NCBI GenBank assembly: GCA_021732005.1
Contig: JAKFVT010000039.1
Coordinates: forward strand, 1-64,000
DNA: 64,000 bases
Origin: Mycobacterium sp.
GTDB taxonomy: Bacteria; Actinomycetota; Actinomycetes; Mycobacteriales; Mycobacteriaceae
Direction of reading: 5' to 3'
Positions 58,901-64,000 of this stretch are shown in pieces (within the stretch, counting starts at the first letter, position 1; each line of letters begins with the position of its first letter). Under the pieces are notes generated by a model that searched no databases, was not told the origin of the DNA, and saw only the letters and a list, made by a program, of their open reading frames with translations. Made by a program: the position numbers and the translations under genes.

Positions 58901-61900
58901 GCCCCATCGGGGTGCCGCTGGGTCACCTCGGCTTCTTCGTCCTCGACACGCTGTTGCGGCCAGTCGCGCCGGGAGTGGTCGGTGAGCTGTACGTGGCCGG
59001 CGCCGGGGTGGCCGACGGCTACATCGGTCGGGCCGCCTTGTCGTCGACCCGCTTCGTGGCCTGCCCGTTCGGGGAGCCCGGAGCGCGGATGTATCGCACC
59101 GGCGATCTGATGTATTGGGGCGCCGACGGCGAACTGCGCTACATGGGACGCTCCGACGAACAGGTCAAGATCCGCGGATACCGGATCGAACTCGGCGAAA
59201 TCCAGTCCGCACTCGGCGCATTGGACGGGGTCGACGACGCGGTGGTGATCGCTCGCGAGGACCGCCCCGGTGACAAACGCCTGGTGGGATATGTGACCGG
59301 TGTGGTGGATCCGGTCGCCGCGCGCGCCGCATTGGCGGACAAGCTGCCGTCGTACATGGTCCCCACTGCGGTGGTGCTAATCGATGCGCTGCCGCTGACG
59401 GTCAACGGCAAACTCGACACCAAGGCCCTTCCCGCGCCGGACTATCAGGATGTCGACTCCTACCGTGCTCCCTCGGACGCCGTGGAGGAGATCCTGGCAG
59501 GCATCTACGCCCAGGTTCTCGGCCTGGAACGGGTCGGCGTCGACGAGTCATTCTTCGAGCTCGGCGGCGACAGCATCCTGTCCATGCAGGTGGTCGCTCG
59601 GGCACGCGCTGCCGGTGTGCTGTGCCGCCCGCGCGACATCTTCGTCGAACAAACCGTGGCCGGGCTGGCCCGGGTCGCCACCCTCACCGACGGTGAGAAC
59701 GATGTGGTGGACGACGGTGTCGGCCCACTTCCGGCGACCCCGATCATGCGGTGGCTCAACGAAGTTCAGGGACCAGTCGACCAGTTCAACCAAACCGTGT
59801 TGATCCAGGCGCCGGTCGGTGTCACCGAGGACGACGTGCTGGTGGTGCTGCAAGCCACCCTCGACCGCCACGCGATGTTGCGGCTGCGCATCGACGACGA
59901 CGGTGCGGGTGGTTGGTCACCGATCGTGCTCGAGCCGGGAGCGGTGGATGCCGCGGCGTGCCTGCAGACGGTCGAGGTGCTCTCGGACGAGGTGGTGACG
60001 CGGGCCAGGTCACGGTTGAACCCGTCGGCCGGCCAGATGGTCAGTGCCCTGTGGGCGGTGCCAACGGGGCAATTGCTGATGATCGCGCACCACCTGGTCG
60101 TCGATGGTGTGTCGTGGCGAATCCTGCTGGAAGACTTCAACCTCGCGTGGGCCCAGCATCACGGCGGCCAGGAGGTCGTGCTGCCCGCGCCGCGAACCTC
60201 ATTCGCGCGGTGGTCGTCGGTATTGGCCGAACACGCCTACCGACCTGAGGTTCTCGACGACCTGCCGCGCTGGCGAGACATCGCGGCGGTCCCCGCGCCG
60301 CTGCCCGCGGTTCAACCCGCGATCGACACGTACGCCAATGCCGGCAGTCTGTCGGTGGAGCTGGATCCCGAGACCACCAGGATGCTGCTCGGCGAGGTTC
60401 CGGCCGCCTTCCACGCCGGCATCAATGACATTCTGTTGATCGCCTTCGGGTTGGCACTCACCGAATTCCTCGGAACCGCAGGCGCTCCGGTCGTGATCGA
60501 CGCTGAAGGCCACGGCCGCCAGGAGGAGGTGACCGGCGATCGCGACGCCGTCGACCTGTCCCGCACGGTGGGCTGGTTCACCACCAAGTACCCGGTGTCG
60601 CTCGCGGTCGGCGCCACGGACTGGGAACAGGTGCTCGCCGGCGATCCCAGCCTGGGACCGATCATCAAAGACGCCAAAGAACAACTTCGTGCCCTGCCGG
60701 ACGGTCTGACCTACGGTCTGCTGCGCTACCTCAACACCGACGTCGATCTGGCCGGTTGCGACCCGACGATCGGGTTCAACTACCTGGGCCGGATGGGTGC
60801 CGGTAGCGGTCAGGTGTCCGGTGACATCTGGGAGATTCGTGAGGACGGCTGGAAGGTGACCGGTGCCGCGGCGGCGGTCCCCATGCCGTTGATGCACACC
60901 GTCGAACTCAACGCCGGCACAGTGGAAACCGCGGACGGCCCGCGGTTACGCGCCGGCTGGACATGGGCGCTGTCCGCACTCGACCACGCCCGGGTCGCCC
61001 GGCTGTCCGATTTGTGGTTCGACGCCCTCGCCGGCATCTGCGCGCATGTGCGCGGCGGCGGAGGGGGCCTGACGCCGTCGGACATCGCGCCCGCACAGCT
61101 GACCCAGCCGCAGATCGACGAACTCTGCGGGACCCACGATGTCGCGGACATCCTGCCGCTGACGCCGTTGCAAGAAGGGTTGTTGTACCACGCCGACATC
61201 GCGCACAGTTGCGGCGACGACGTGTACGCCGTGCAGATGGCGGTCACCCTGAGCGGGCGGCTGGATCCATACCGGTTGCAGGAGGCTGTGCAAGCCGCGG
61301 TCGCCCGCCATCCCAACTTGGCGGCGCGATTCTCGCAGAGGTACGGCGAGCCGGTACAGCTCCTCCCGGCCGATGCCGAAGTGCCGTGGCAGTACGTCGA
61401 TCTGAGCCGTGTCACGACCGACCGCGCCGAACGGATCGTCCAGCTGTATGCGGCTGAGCGTGCCGCGGTGTGTGATCTCGCCGGCCAGGCGGGCTTCCGC
61501 GCGGCGCTGATCCGCATCGCACCCGATCAACATCGGCTGGTCGTCACAAACCACCACATCCTGCTCGATGGCTGGTCGGTGTCGGTCCTGCTGCAGGAGG
61601 TGTTCGCCGGCTACTACGGGCAGCGACTGCCCTCCGCCGTGCCGTACCGCAGGTTCATCACCTGGCTTGCTGATCAGGACCGGGACGCGGCACGGTCGGC
61701 GTGGCGGGACGCTCTGGCGGGCTTCGACACCCCGACCTTGGTCGGAGCTCGGGATCTGAAACCGGTGGGGCCGAGAAGTGTTACCTCGCTTCGAGTTCCC
61801 TCGAGTATCACGTCGGCTCTCAACGAGCTGGCCCGCAACCATCACACCACCATCAGCACCGTGTTGCAGGCCGCCTGGGCGCAGCTGCTGATCGCGATGA

Positions 61901-62685
61901 CCGGCCGGCATGACGTCGCCTTCGGCGTTGTGGTCGCCGGACGGCCGGCCGACGTAGCCGGTGCCGACGCCATGGTGGGCCTGCTGATCAATACGGTTCC
62001 GCTGCGCGTGAGCGTTTCACCCGAGAGCACCGTCGTGGATCTGCTCGATCAGCTGCAGGACAATCGTGGCCGCACGCTGGAGCATGAACACCTGGGACTC
62101 AACGAGATTCACCGGGCCGTCGGCCGGCACGAGCTGTTCGACACCGTGTTCGTGTACGAGAACTATCCGACCGACACATCTTTGTTGTCGGGAGCGGACG
62201 GGCTGGCGGTCACCGAGGTCGACAGCCGCGACTACTACCACTACCCGCTCACCGTTCAGGCGGTCCCGGGCGAGGAACTCGATCTTCGGATCCAGTACCG
62301 CGCAGATGTGTTCGATGACGCCGACATTCAGCGGCTGATCGCCCAACTCGACCAGGCGCTGGTCGCGATGGTAGACAGTCCCGGTCGCCCTCTGATTCCG
62401 TTGGGGGATTGGGGCAAGCCGACACCGCCCGCGCCGACGGCGGACGACCCGCGCGAACACGCTGGTCCCACAACCGATCTCGAGGCGACCTTGTGCGGGA
62501 TTTACGCCCGGGCGCTCGGCATCGAACGCGTCGGCGTGGATGACTCGTTCTTCGACCTGGGCGGCGACTCACTGTCGGCGATGCGCCTCATCGCCTCGGT
62601 CAACGCCGCATTCGATCGTCGGCTGCCAGCCCATGGCTTATTGGAGACACCCACAGTGCGAGGACTCAGCCAGCGGCTGAGGTAG
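43972..62685 (+). CDS. giant NRPS, five C-A-T modules, E, and terminal C-T
   Basis: 6237-residue NRPS. Condensation active motifs start at residues 134, 1173, 2226, 3261, 4315 and 5861. Adenylation cores (YTSGTTG) are at 591, 1630, 2681, 3754 and 4807. Carrier serines are at 969, 2020, 3076, 4130, 5201 and 6200. The epimerization motif [11 protein letters not shown] is at 5373. Pocket codes by my alignment to GrsA, with Lys at the tenth position assumed: module 2 DVQSIGAVDK, module 3 DFWSVGMVHK (Thr-like), module 4 DVCSIALVHK, module 5 DFWTLGAVYK, module 6 DFWSVGMVHK (Thr-like, then epimerised). I do not assign modules 2, 4 and 5. After the epimerization domain come a condensation and a carrier domain with no adenylation domain. 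No thioesterase or reductase domain is present. Condensation domains of modules 2-4 and the terminal one start LTPLQ(Q/E)G; those of modules 5 and 6 start LSF(S/A)QNRLW. Confidence 0.92.
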   Translation: MRIADALPLTPLQQGLFFHASAAQGGDDVYAVQLYVGLSGPLDPQRLHDAVQAVVARHPNLVARFSQKLADPVQVIPADPEVPWRYVELDTEEQIAELCKAERVAVCELGNEPTFRAMLIRTEPDQYRFVLTNHHIVLDGWSLPILLGEVFAGYYGQRLPPAPPYRRFVSWLAGRDLDAARSAWGRVFAGFEAPTLAGPAGRAQLGERGIASFALSKQTTRDLGELARSCHTTVNTVLQAAYGRVLMSLTGRSDVAFGTTVSGRPDEVVGADSMVGLLINTVPVRARIGSTTTTADLLAQLQADHAATLDHQHLALSEIHRVAGLDQLFDTFFVYENYPIDAARLSGSDGLSVTTFAHHETNHYPLSVQAIPGDELTLRVEYDADVFDTAGIDALVERLTRVVAAMIADPDRALSTLDLLTDDEHARLDGWSNRAVLGSPVSPSPSIPELFAAQVARTPEAPALSFDGRTMTYRELDDATTRFAYALADKGIGPGRRVVLFLPRSADAIVSILAVLKTGAAYVPIDPAAPSARMELVLADAEPVAAITNSALAHRLAGHNLRLIDVNGLTVDHPGTDLGGPTAEDIAYLIYTSGTTGVPKGVAITHRNVAQLMDSLHAAPLPPTRVWSQCRSYGFDVSVQEIFGALLGGGRLVVVPESVARAPEDLQSLLVSEGVSVFSTTPSEVGMLSPAALQSVALIIGAEPCPTELMDQWAPGRVMINAYGPTETTVDVALSAPLTARSAAVPIGPPIAGAALFVLDGWLRPVPPGSIGELYVAGRGVGVGYSGRAGLTASRFVACPFGGAGTRMYRTGDLAWWGADGQLRYVGRADEQVKIRGFRIELGEVRSVLAGLDGVEQAVVIAREDRPGEKRLVGYIVGTADPAALRAALAERLPDYMVPAAIMVIDVLPLTVNGKLDRKALPAPEFQDVRHYRAPTTAVEELLVGIYIQVLGVNRVGVDDSFFNLGGDSLSAMRLIAAVNAAVNSRLSVRALFDAPTVAQLAARISEAASPPEEPAGIPAAPAPVVATSSSGASLRIADVLPLTPLQQGLFFHASAASAGDDVYAVQLYVGLSGPLDAERLHAAVDTVVARHPNLAARFSQKFAEPVQVIPADPVVPWQYFELDASGPDVDEQIAQICAAERIAVCELGNEPVFRAVLIRTAADQYQFVLTNHHIVLDGWSLPLLLGEVFASYYGQRLAPAPPYRRFVTWLAGRDLDAARAAWGAVLIGFDTPTLVGTAGREPGGRDIASFRLSAETTRALGELARLCHTTVSTVLQAAYARVLMLLTGQRDVAFGTTVSGRPDEMLGAEAMVGLLINTVPVRAGITAATTTADLLDQLQSDHAQTLDHQHLALSEIHRVAGQEQLFDTFFVYENYPIDAARLSGGDGLSVTNFSHHETNHYPLSVQAIPGDELTLRVEYDTAVFDTAGIDSLIKRLQRVVAAMIADPAQPLSAVDVLDAAERDRLAAWGNRDGLTKPLSTPRSIPTLFAAQAARVPDAVALRFGEQEWTYRRLDETSNRLANLLATRGAGPGRRVALLLPRSAEAIVAILAVLKSGATYVAIDPAVPEARMRFVLDDAAPVAAITNSVLRQRLDGRDMLIIDFSDPVIDDQPATAVPGPEPDDTAYIIYTSGTTGTPKGVPIPHQNVTRLLDALAADMALADQVWTQCHSLAFDFSVWEIWGPLLYGGRVVVVPDAVVRSPEDFHALLVSERVEVLSQTPSAFYALQSVDSPAAGDLALKAVVFGGEALDPQRLQTWLQNHPGSPRMINMYGITETTVHASFREITSADTDSAVSPIGRPLANLGFFVLDSWLEPVSAGVVGELYVAGSGLAYGYVGRAGLAATRFVACPFGVPGARMYRTGDLVRWTADGELEYVGRADEQVKIRGYRIELGEIQSALGDVEGVEQAVVIAREDRPGDKRLVGYITGSADPAAVRAAVAERLPAYMVPSAVVRIGALPLTVNGKLDTRALPAPEFQDVDSYRAPGDAVEETLAGIYARVLGLERVGVDDSFFNLGGDSLSAMRLIAAVNSGLKANLSVRALFEAPAVGQLAALISGQHGRPKQPATGDVPIAVAATSVSGGSSGGMRMADVLPLTPLQQGLFFHASAAAGGDDAYAVQLYVSLSGPLDAERLQSAVQAVVARHPNVAARFSQNFAEPVQVIPADPEAPWQYFELDAVGGSLEAQIAQVCRAERLAVCELGNEPAFRAALIRTGADQYRFVLTNHHIVLDGWSLPILLGEVFASYYGRRLPPAAPYRRFVSWLAGRDLDAARAAWGTVLAHFETPTLVGPAGRVEFGVRDIASFAISEQTTKSLGELARSCKTTVNTVLQGAYARVLMSLTGHSDVAFGTTVSGRPDEVLGADSMVGLLINTVPVRVRIDATVTTTDVLGQLQKDHARTLDHQHLALSEIHRVTGQNYLFDTFFVYENYPIDAATMSGADGLAVTGFEHHETNHYPLSVQAIPGDELTLRVEYDTDLFDAAAIATLIERLKRVLAAMIADPDRPLSSIDLLDDADHARVEQWSNRAALAEPVPTGSIPALFAAEVARAPEAVALMCGERSLTYRELDEATNRFAHLLTDKGIGPGRRVALLVPRSAEAIVSILAVLKTGAAYVPIDPAAPSARMQLVLDDAEPIAAITTPQLAERLDGLPIIDVYDPSVASYPSTPLPGPAAEDIAYLIYTSGTTGIPKGVAITHRNVTQLLAAMDAKIAMADQVWSLWHSLAFDVSVCEMWGALLYGGRLVVVPESVARAPEEFHALLAAEQVSVLSQTPSAFYALQTADALRPELGRELNLHAVIFAGEALEPQRLRTWLANHPDSPRLLNLYGTTETAVHASFREIVQADIEGDSDVSPVGGPLADLAFFVLDQWLKPVPDGVVGDLYVAGPQAGLGYWRRPGLSSSRFVACPFGPPGQRMYRTGDLVWWGADGELRYVGRADEQVKIRGYRIELGEVRAALAALDGVEQAVVIAREDRPGEKRLVGYITGAADPAAVRAALAERIPEYMVPAAIMVIEALPLTVNGKLDRRALPAPEFADTDSYRAATSAVEEILVGIYANVLGVQRVGVDDSFFELGGDSLSAMRLIAAVNTGMNAQLSVRTLFEAPSVAQLALHIGGEDDRLSPLVPMERPAAIPLSFSQNRLWFLDQLQGPSATYNMAVGLRMQGHLNVEALGAALADVVGRHESLRTIFTAPDGVPHQVVVPAEQADFGWAVIDATDWTPAQLDEAVGAVALHAFDLAVEIPMQARLFRVSDNEHVVVAVAHHIAADGLSMGPMVRDLGVAYVCRSAGLNPMWTELPVQYVDYTLWQRAQFGDLDDSNSLINAQLAYWQDALAGMPERLELPADRPYPPVADQRGATTSWQWPVELQERITQVAREHNATSFMLVQAALAFLLGKLSASTDVAVGFPIGGRRDPALDDLIGFFVNTLVLRVDVGGDPTVADLLDQVRTRSLAAYEHQDVPFEAVVERINPTRSLNHHPLVQVMLAWRNLPGETSDDIAMALGDLQVSQLPLDTHTARVDLAFSLSERWTHDGEPTGIDGMVEFRTDVFDAATIETLVGRLQRVLVAMTAEPTRRVSTIDVLDPAEHDRLDTIGNRAVLTGPAQAEVSVPELFAEQVGRAPNAVALTSGDVSMTYQQLDEAANRYAHLLSGKGVGAGDCVALFMDRSAEAVVVMLAALKIGASYLAIDPALPEARIEFMLGDAAPVLVVSTAELRPRLHGHDVAVVDVDVDDPAVARQSDAAPPPPDPDNIAYLIYTSGTTGTPKGVALSHRNLAHLAASAHPALPADQVWTQCHSYAFDFSVWEIWAALLGGGRLLVVPDAVVRSPDDFHALLVRERVNVLTQTPSAVAALRPQGLESVALLLGGEACPPEVVEQWAPGRVVINAYGPTEVTVYASMSAPLVVGAEVPIGAPPPTVALFVLDERLQPVPQGVVGELYVAGRGVGVGYLGRTDLTASRFVACPFGEPGKRMYRTGDLVRWRADGQLQYLGRADEQVKIRGYRIEPGEIQAVLAGLDGVEQAVVIAREDRTGDPRLVGYFTGTADPVKIRVALAERLPAYMVPAAIIELAALPLTVSGKLDRRALPAPDYQDAESYRAPSTPTEEILAGMFAQVLGTERVGVDDSFFDLGGDSLSAMRLVAAVNNSLGCGLAVRVLFETPTVAQLAPRLSGAESSAEPLVAGPRPEIVPLSFAQNRLWIVDQLQGPSPIYNLPVALRLRGELDVDALGAALADVVDHQESLRTRFPEVAGVPEQLIVPTEMADFGWTVIDATSWSDSELADAIDTMTSYTFDLSREIPMQARVFRVAGDEHVLVAVVHHIAADGWSIAPLVRDLGVAYASRSAGDAPGWADLAVQYVDYTLWQRARLGDLADADSRISAELSYWEDALAGMPEQLQLPTDRPYPMVADYLGARLDIDWPAELHQAVARVAREHNATSFMVIQTALAVLLSNLSANNDVAVGFPIAGRGDTALEELVGFFVNTLVLRVDLTGNPTFADLLAQVRRRSLSAYEHQDVPFEVLVERLKPTRSMAHHPLVQVVLAWQNFGWQAGDAAGLSLGDLQVEPLAVDTKTARMDLTFNLAERWNSAGEPAGIGGGIEFRTDVFDAASIEKIVERLQRVLEAMTSEPNQHMSALDVLDSAEHARLDQVGNRGVLTRAATSAESIASVFAAQAARTPEAMAVTFEGRSMSYRELDEVTDRAARVLIGRGAGPGQRVALLLPRSAEAIMAMVAVVKTGATYVPIDPAVPESRRQFVLGDAKPVAAITTAALTELLDGQALSVIDVDDLNDPAADTGAALPGPHPDDVAYIIYTSGTTGTPKGVAIPHRNVIRLLETLDADMDMTGLAWSQCHSLAFDFSVWEIWGALLYGGRVIVVPDAVVRSPEDLHALLVSERVGVLSQTPTAFYALQTADVAHSELGAQLALEAVVFGGEALEPQRMRPWLENHPPGSPRLINMYGITETTVHASFREIVAGDADSAVSPIGVPLGHLGFFVLDTLLRPVAPGVVGELYVAGAGVADGYIGRAALSSTRFVACPFGEPGARMYRTGDLMYWGADGELRYMGRSDEQVKIRGYRIELGEIQSALGALDGVDDAVVIAREDRPGDKRLVGYVTGVVDPVAARAALADKLPSYMVPTAVVLIDALPLTVNGKLDTKALPAPDYQDVDSYRAPSDAVEEILAGIYAQVLGLERVGVDESFFELGGDSILSMQVVARARAAGVLCRPRDIFVEQTVAGLARVATLTDGENDVVDDGVGPLPATPIMRWLNEVQGPVDQFNQTVLIQAPVGVTEDDVLVVLQATLDRHAMLRLRIDDDGAGGWSPIVLEPGAVDAAACLQTVEVLSDEVVTRARSRLNPSAGQMVSALWAVPTGQLLMIAHHLVVDGVSWRILLEDFNLAWAQHHGGQEVVLPAPRTSFARWSSVLAEHAYRPEVLDDLPRWRDIAAVPAPLPAVQPAIDTYANAGSLSVELDPETTRMLLGEVPAAFHAGINDILLIAFGLALTEFLGTAGAPVVIDAEGHGRQEEVTGDRDAVDLSRTVGWFTTKYPVSLAVGATDWEQVLAGDPSLGPIIKDAKEQLRALPDGLTYGLLRYLNTDVDLAGCDPTIGFNYLGRMGAGSGQVSGDIWEIREDGWKVTGAAAAVPMPLMHTVELNAGTVETADGPRLRAGWTWALSALDHARVARLSDLWFDALAGICAHVRGGGGGLTPSDIAPAQLTQPQIDELCGTHDVADILPLTPLQEGLLYHADIAHSCGDDVYAVQMAVTLSGRLDPYRLQEAVQAAVARHPNLAARFSQRYGEPVQLLPADAEVPWQYVDLSRVTTDRAERIVQLYAAERAAVCDLAGQAGFRAALIRIAPDQHRLVVTNHHILLDGWSVSVLLQEVFAGYYGQRLPSAVPYRRFITWLADQDRDAARSAWRDALAGFDTPTLVGARDLKPVGPRSVTSLRVPSSITSALNELARNHHTTISTVLQAAWAQLLIAMTGRHDVAFGVVVAGRPADVAGADAMVGLLINTVPLRVSVSPESTVVDLLDQLQDNRGRTLEHEHLGLNEIHRAVGRHELFDTVFVYENYPTDTSLLSGADGLAVTEVDSRDYYHYPLTVQAVPGEELDLRIQYRADVFDDADIQRLIAQLDQALVAMVDSPGRPLIPLGDWGKPTPPAPTADDPREHAGPTTDLEATLCGIYARALGIERVGVDDSFFDLGGDSLSAMRLIASVNAAFDRRLPAHGLLETPTVRGLSQRLR
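59442..59690 (+). repeat. carrier/linker block repeated at 42285-42540
   Basis: Second copy of the carrier-linker block before an epimerization domain. The equivalent protein segments differ from the first copy at only a few positions, such as CRPRDIF here against CRPRDVF in the first NRPS. Confidence 0.7.
61130..62685 (+). other. terminal C-T unit of the giant NRPS
   Basis: The condensation domain has an intact [10 protein letters not shown] motif. It is joined by about 40 residues rich in proline and acidic residues ([20 protein letters not shown]) to a carrier domain with LGGDSLSAM. The distance from the condensation HH to the carrier serine is 339 residues, against about 795-855 in the ordinary modules, so an adenylation domain of roughly 500 residues is missing. 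The C domain is of the LTPLQEG type expected after an epimerization domain. Confidence 0.85.
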
Positions 62686-62693
62686 CGGCCGAG

Positions 62694-63650
62694 TTACGCC
62701 TGCGACGCTTGATCGTTGTTCGCAGCGGTGTACCACCGCGTCACGTCGTAGCCGGTGTCATAGCGGGCCAGCCATTCCTTTGCGAGAGCCGGCATCTTGG
62801 CCTTGGCAGGCTTGTGGCCCGGAATCTGGCTGGACATGACGCCGATTGCCGCGACGGCCTGCTCGCGCAGCGGGATGTGCTTATAGAGTCGTTGGATTGG
62901 ACCGTTCTGGGACGTGGCGAACGGCCGGTACCTCCGGAGGCCCGGAAATCTCTTTGTCAGCGCAACTTTCCACAACTCGCTGCCGAACATCGATGTGGCG
63001 TCGACTTTGCGTTCCTCAAGCGAGATGTGCTTGTTGAAGCTGTTGGCCGCCTTCACCATCACCGCGCCGCCGTGTTCGAAAACTGACGGTGCGATCCGCA
63101 TGCGATACCACGGGTCGTCGACGACGGCATCGTAGATGATCAGCGCCGAGCTGCGGTGCTCGATCTCTTCGACGAAATGCCACAGGAACAGCGAGGCCAC
63201 GCGATCGTCGCCGGGCGCAAACAAGGTGTCGGCATTGTTGAGCATCATGGAGAACGTCGGCGTGAATGTTGCCTCGAGATCGGCGATATATGCCAACCGA
63301 TACTTCACCGTTGTCGTGGCGGTCAGATCGTCATAGACCTTCATCACGTCGTCGAGCGTCTCCTGTAGGGCCGGATAGGCCTTGATGAGCTCCTTCGCGT
63401 GCTGGCGGTGGGCCATGCTGTGCTGGCCTTCTTGGCGGACGAACGCCAACGCCTCCTCGATCACCGTTGGGTCCGTGATCATAGGTAGCGCCTCGTGAAC
63501 CGTTGCACTGATCATCTTCTCGATGGCAAGAAAGAGGAACGACAACATGTTGGTCGCGCAGGAGAACGCCGGATCGGACGCGTTCCAGATGAACGGAACC
63601 GGGTATTCGGCGAAACCGAATCGCAACTTCCGCACGTGCAGATCCGTCAC
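62694..63650 (-). CDS. PF10118-like metal-dependent hydrolase (diiron type)
   Basis: 318-residue protein like the predicted metal-dependent hydrolases of family PF10118, common in mycobacteria. Ferritin-like metal ligands are visible as EGQHSMAH (Glu74, His77) and FVEEIEHRS (around 163-170), with further acidic residues near residue 44 and between them. It starts at GTG 63650, about 12 nt after AAGGAAGG. It is convergent with the NRPS gene, only 8 bp away, and downstream of an ICMT-like gene on the same strand. Diiron proteins of this sort can desaturate or hydroxylate lipids, but no specific reaction can be read here. It could modify the acyl chain of the lipopeptide or be an unrelated neighbour. 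Confidence 0.75.
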   Translation of the reverse strand: MTDLHVRKLRFGFAEYPVPFIWNASDPAFSCATNMLSFLFLAIEKMISATVHEALPMITDPTVIEEALAFVRQEGQHSMAHRQHAKELIKAYPALQETLDDVMKVYDDLTATTTVKYRLAYIADLEATFTPTFSMMLNNADTLFAPGDDRVASLFLWHFVEEIEHRSSALIIYDAVVDDPWYRMRIAPSVFEHGGAVMVKAANSFNKHISLEERKVDATSMFGSELWKVALTKRFPGLRRYRPFATSQNGPIQRLYKHIPLREQAVAAIGVMSSQIPGHKPAKAKMPALAKEWLARYDTGYDVTRWYTAANNDQASQA

Positions 63651-63692
63651 TTGTACTGTGCCTTCCTTTGTCGAGCCGTTGGTGGCGAGGGG

Positions 63693-64000
63693 TCACCACA
63701 TGTACGGAATCAGGCGGGACCGGACCTTCTGGGTGTACTCCCGATAACCGTCCAACTCGTCGTCGAGCAGCTTCTCCTCGTCGTGGATGCGGGTGGCGAG
63801 TACGGCAATGCCCGGCATGACGAACGCCAGCGCCCAGAATGAGCCGACGGCCAGCGGCAGGCCGACGAGGATCAGGACGTTGCCGGTGTACATCGGGTGT
63901 CGCACCAGTCCGTAGAGGCCGGTGCTGACCACGTGCTGGCCCGCCTCCACCTGGACGGTTGTGGACGCATACGTGTTCTGTATGGCGACCAGCACCGTGA
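63693..64000 (-). CDS. isoprenylcysteine carboxyl methyltransferase-like protein, 5' truncated by window
   Basis: The visible C-terminal about 102 residues contain the segment GLYGLVRHPMYTGN and two strongly hydrophobic segments, then an EEKLLDDELDGYREY tail. This is the hallmark of the ICMT/PEMT-type membrane methyltransferases. The gene enters from the right edge, so the true start lies outside. The ATG at 63995 is probably internal. Its 3' end is 42 bp from the diiron protein gene on the same strand. It may belong to neighbouring lipid metabolism rather than the glycolipopeptide pathway. Confidence 0.75.
   Translation of the reverse strand, partial: TVLVAIQNTYASTTVQVEAGQHVVSTGLYGLVRHPMYTGNVLILVGLPLAVGSFWALAFVMPGIAVLATRIHDEEKLLDDELDGYREYTQKVRSRLIPYMW

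Noticed and set aside
43972..62685. Interpretation as classical GPL synthetase Mps2
   Set aside because: The module number, specificity residues and lack of a terminal reductase domain do not fit the Phe-Thr-Ala-alaninol assembly line.

Overview
The window is GC-rich actinobacterial DNA and reads as a Mycobacterium (sensu lato) chromosome. Several protein types point there: GT1 glycosyltransferases of the glycopeptidolipid (GPL) Gtf kind, a CmcI/Rmt-type O-methyltransferase, an MbtH protein directly upstream of very large NRPS genes, a Drr-type ABC exporter, a DUF2505-like protein and a PF10118-like diiron hydrolase. I saw no tRNA, rRNA, CRISPR array or insertion sequence. Almost the whole window looks like one biosynthetic locus for a heavily decorated glycolipopeptide.

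Layout. (1) 0.4-13.4 kb: condensation-superfamily acyltransferase, sulfotransferase, GT1, TylF-type methyltransferase, Gfo/Idh/MocA oxidoreductase; then a minus-strand operon GT4 - GMC oxidoreductase - alpha/beta hydrolase; then a plus-strand operon of two Gfo/Idh/MocA oxidoreductases and a GT1. (2) 13.7-18.4 kb: minus-strand operon GMC oxidoreductase - CmcI-type methyltransferase - membrane acyltransferase. (3) 18.6-23.7 kb: GT1, nucleotide-sugar dehydrogenase, UDP-glucuronate-decarboxylase-like SDR, GT1. (4) 23.7-26.2 kb: a three-gene Drr-type exporter with 4-bp translational overlaps. (5) 26.3-36.8 kb: DUF2505 protein, four tandem acyltransferase-3/SGNH proteins and an SDR, all on the minus strand. 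(6) 36.9-38.9 kb: methyltransferase and GT1. (7) 39.2-62.7 kb: mbtH and two NRPS genes (1510 and 6237 aa). (8) 62.7-64 kb: diiron hydrolase and the 3' part of an isoprenylcysteine-methyltransferase-like gene.

How it may work. The NRPS pair has the order C-A-T-E / C-A-T / C-A-T / C-A-T / C-A-T / C-A-T-E / C-T. That is six adenylation domains and a terminal condensation-carrier unit with no adenylation, thioesterase or reductase domain. By my reading of the ten specificity residues, adenylation domains 1, 3 and 6 carry a threonine-type code (DFWSVGMVHK). Domains 1 and 6 are followed by epimerization domains. This suggests a lipohexapeptide with D-allo-Thr at both ends, unlike the Phe-Thr-Ala-alaninol tetrapeptide of classical GPLs. 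The threonine hydroxyls would be natural attachment points for the sugars implied by five GT1 enzymes and one GT4. Nucleotide sugars could come from the dehydrogenase/decarboxylase pair. The GMC and Gfo/Idh/MocA enzymes could oxidise, reduce or epimerise sugar carbons; three methyltransferases, five acyltransferases and a sulfotransferase would decorate the glycans; the Drr-type ABC transporter may export the product. All pathway statements are inference from gene content and family knowledge.
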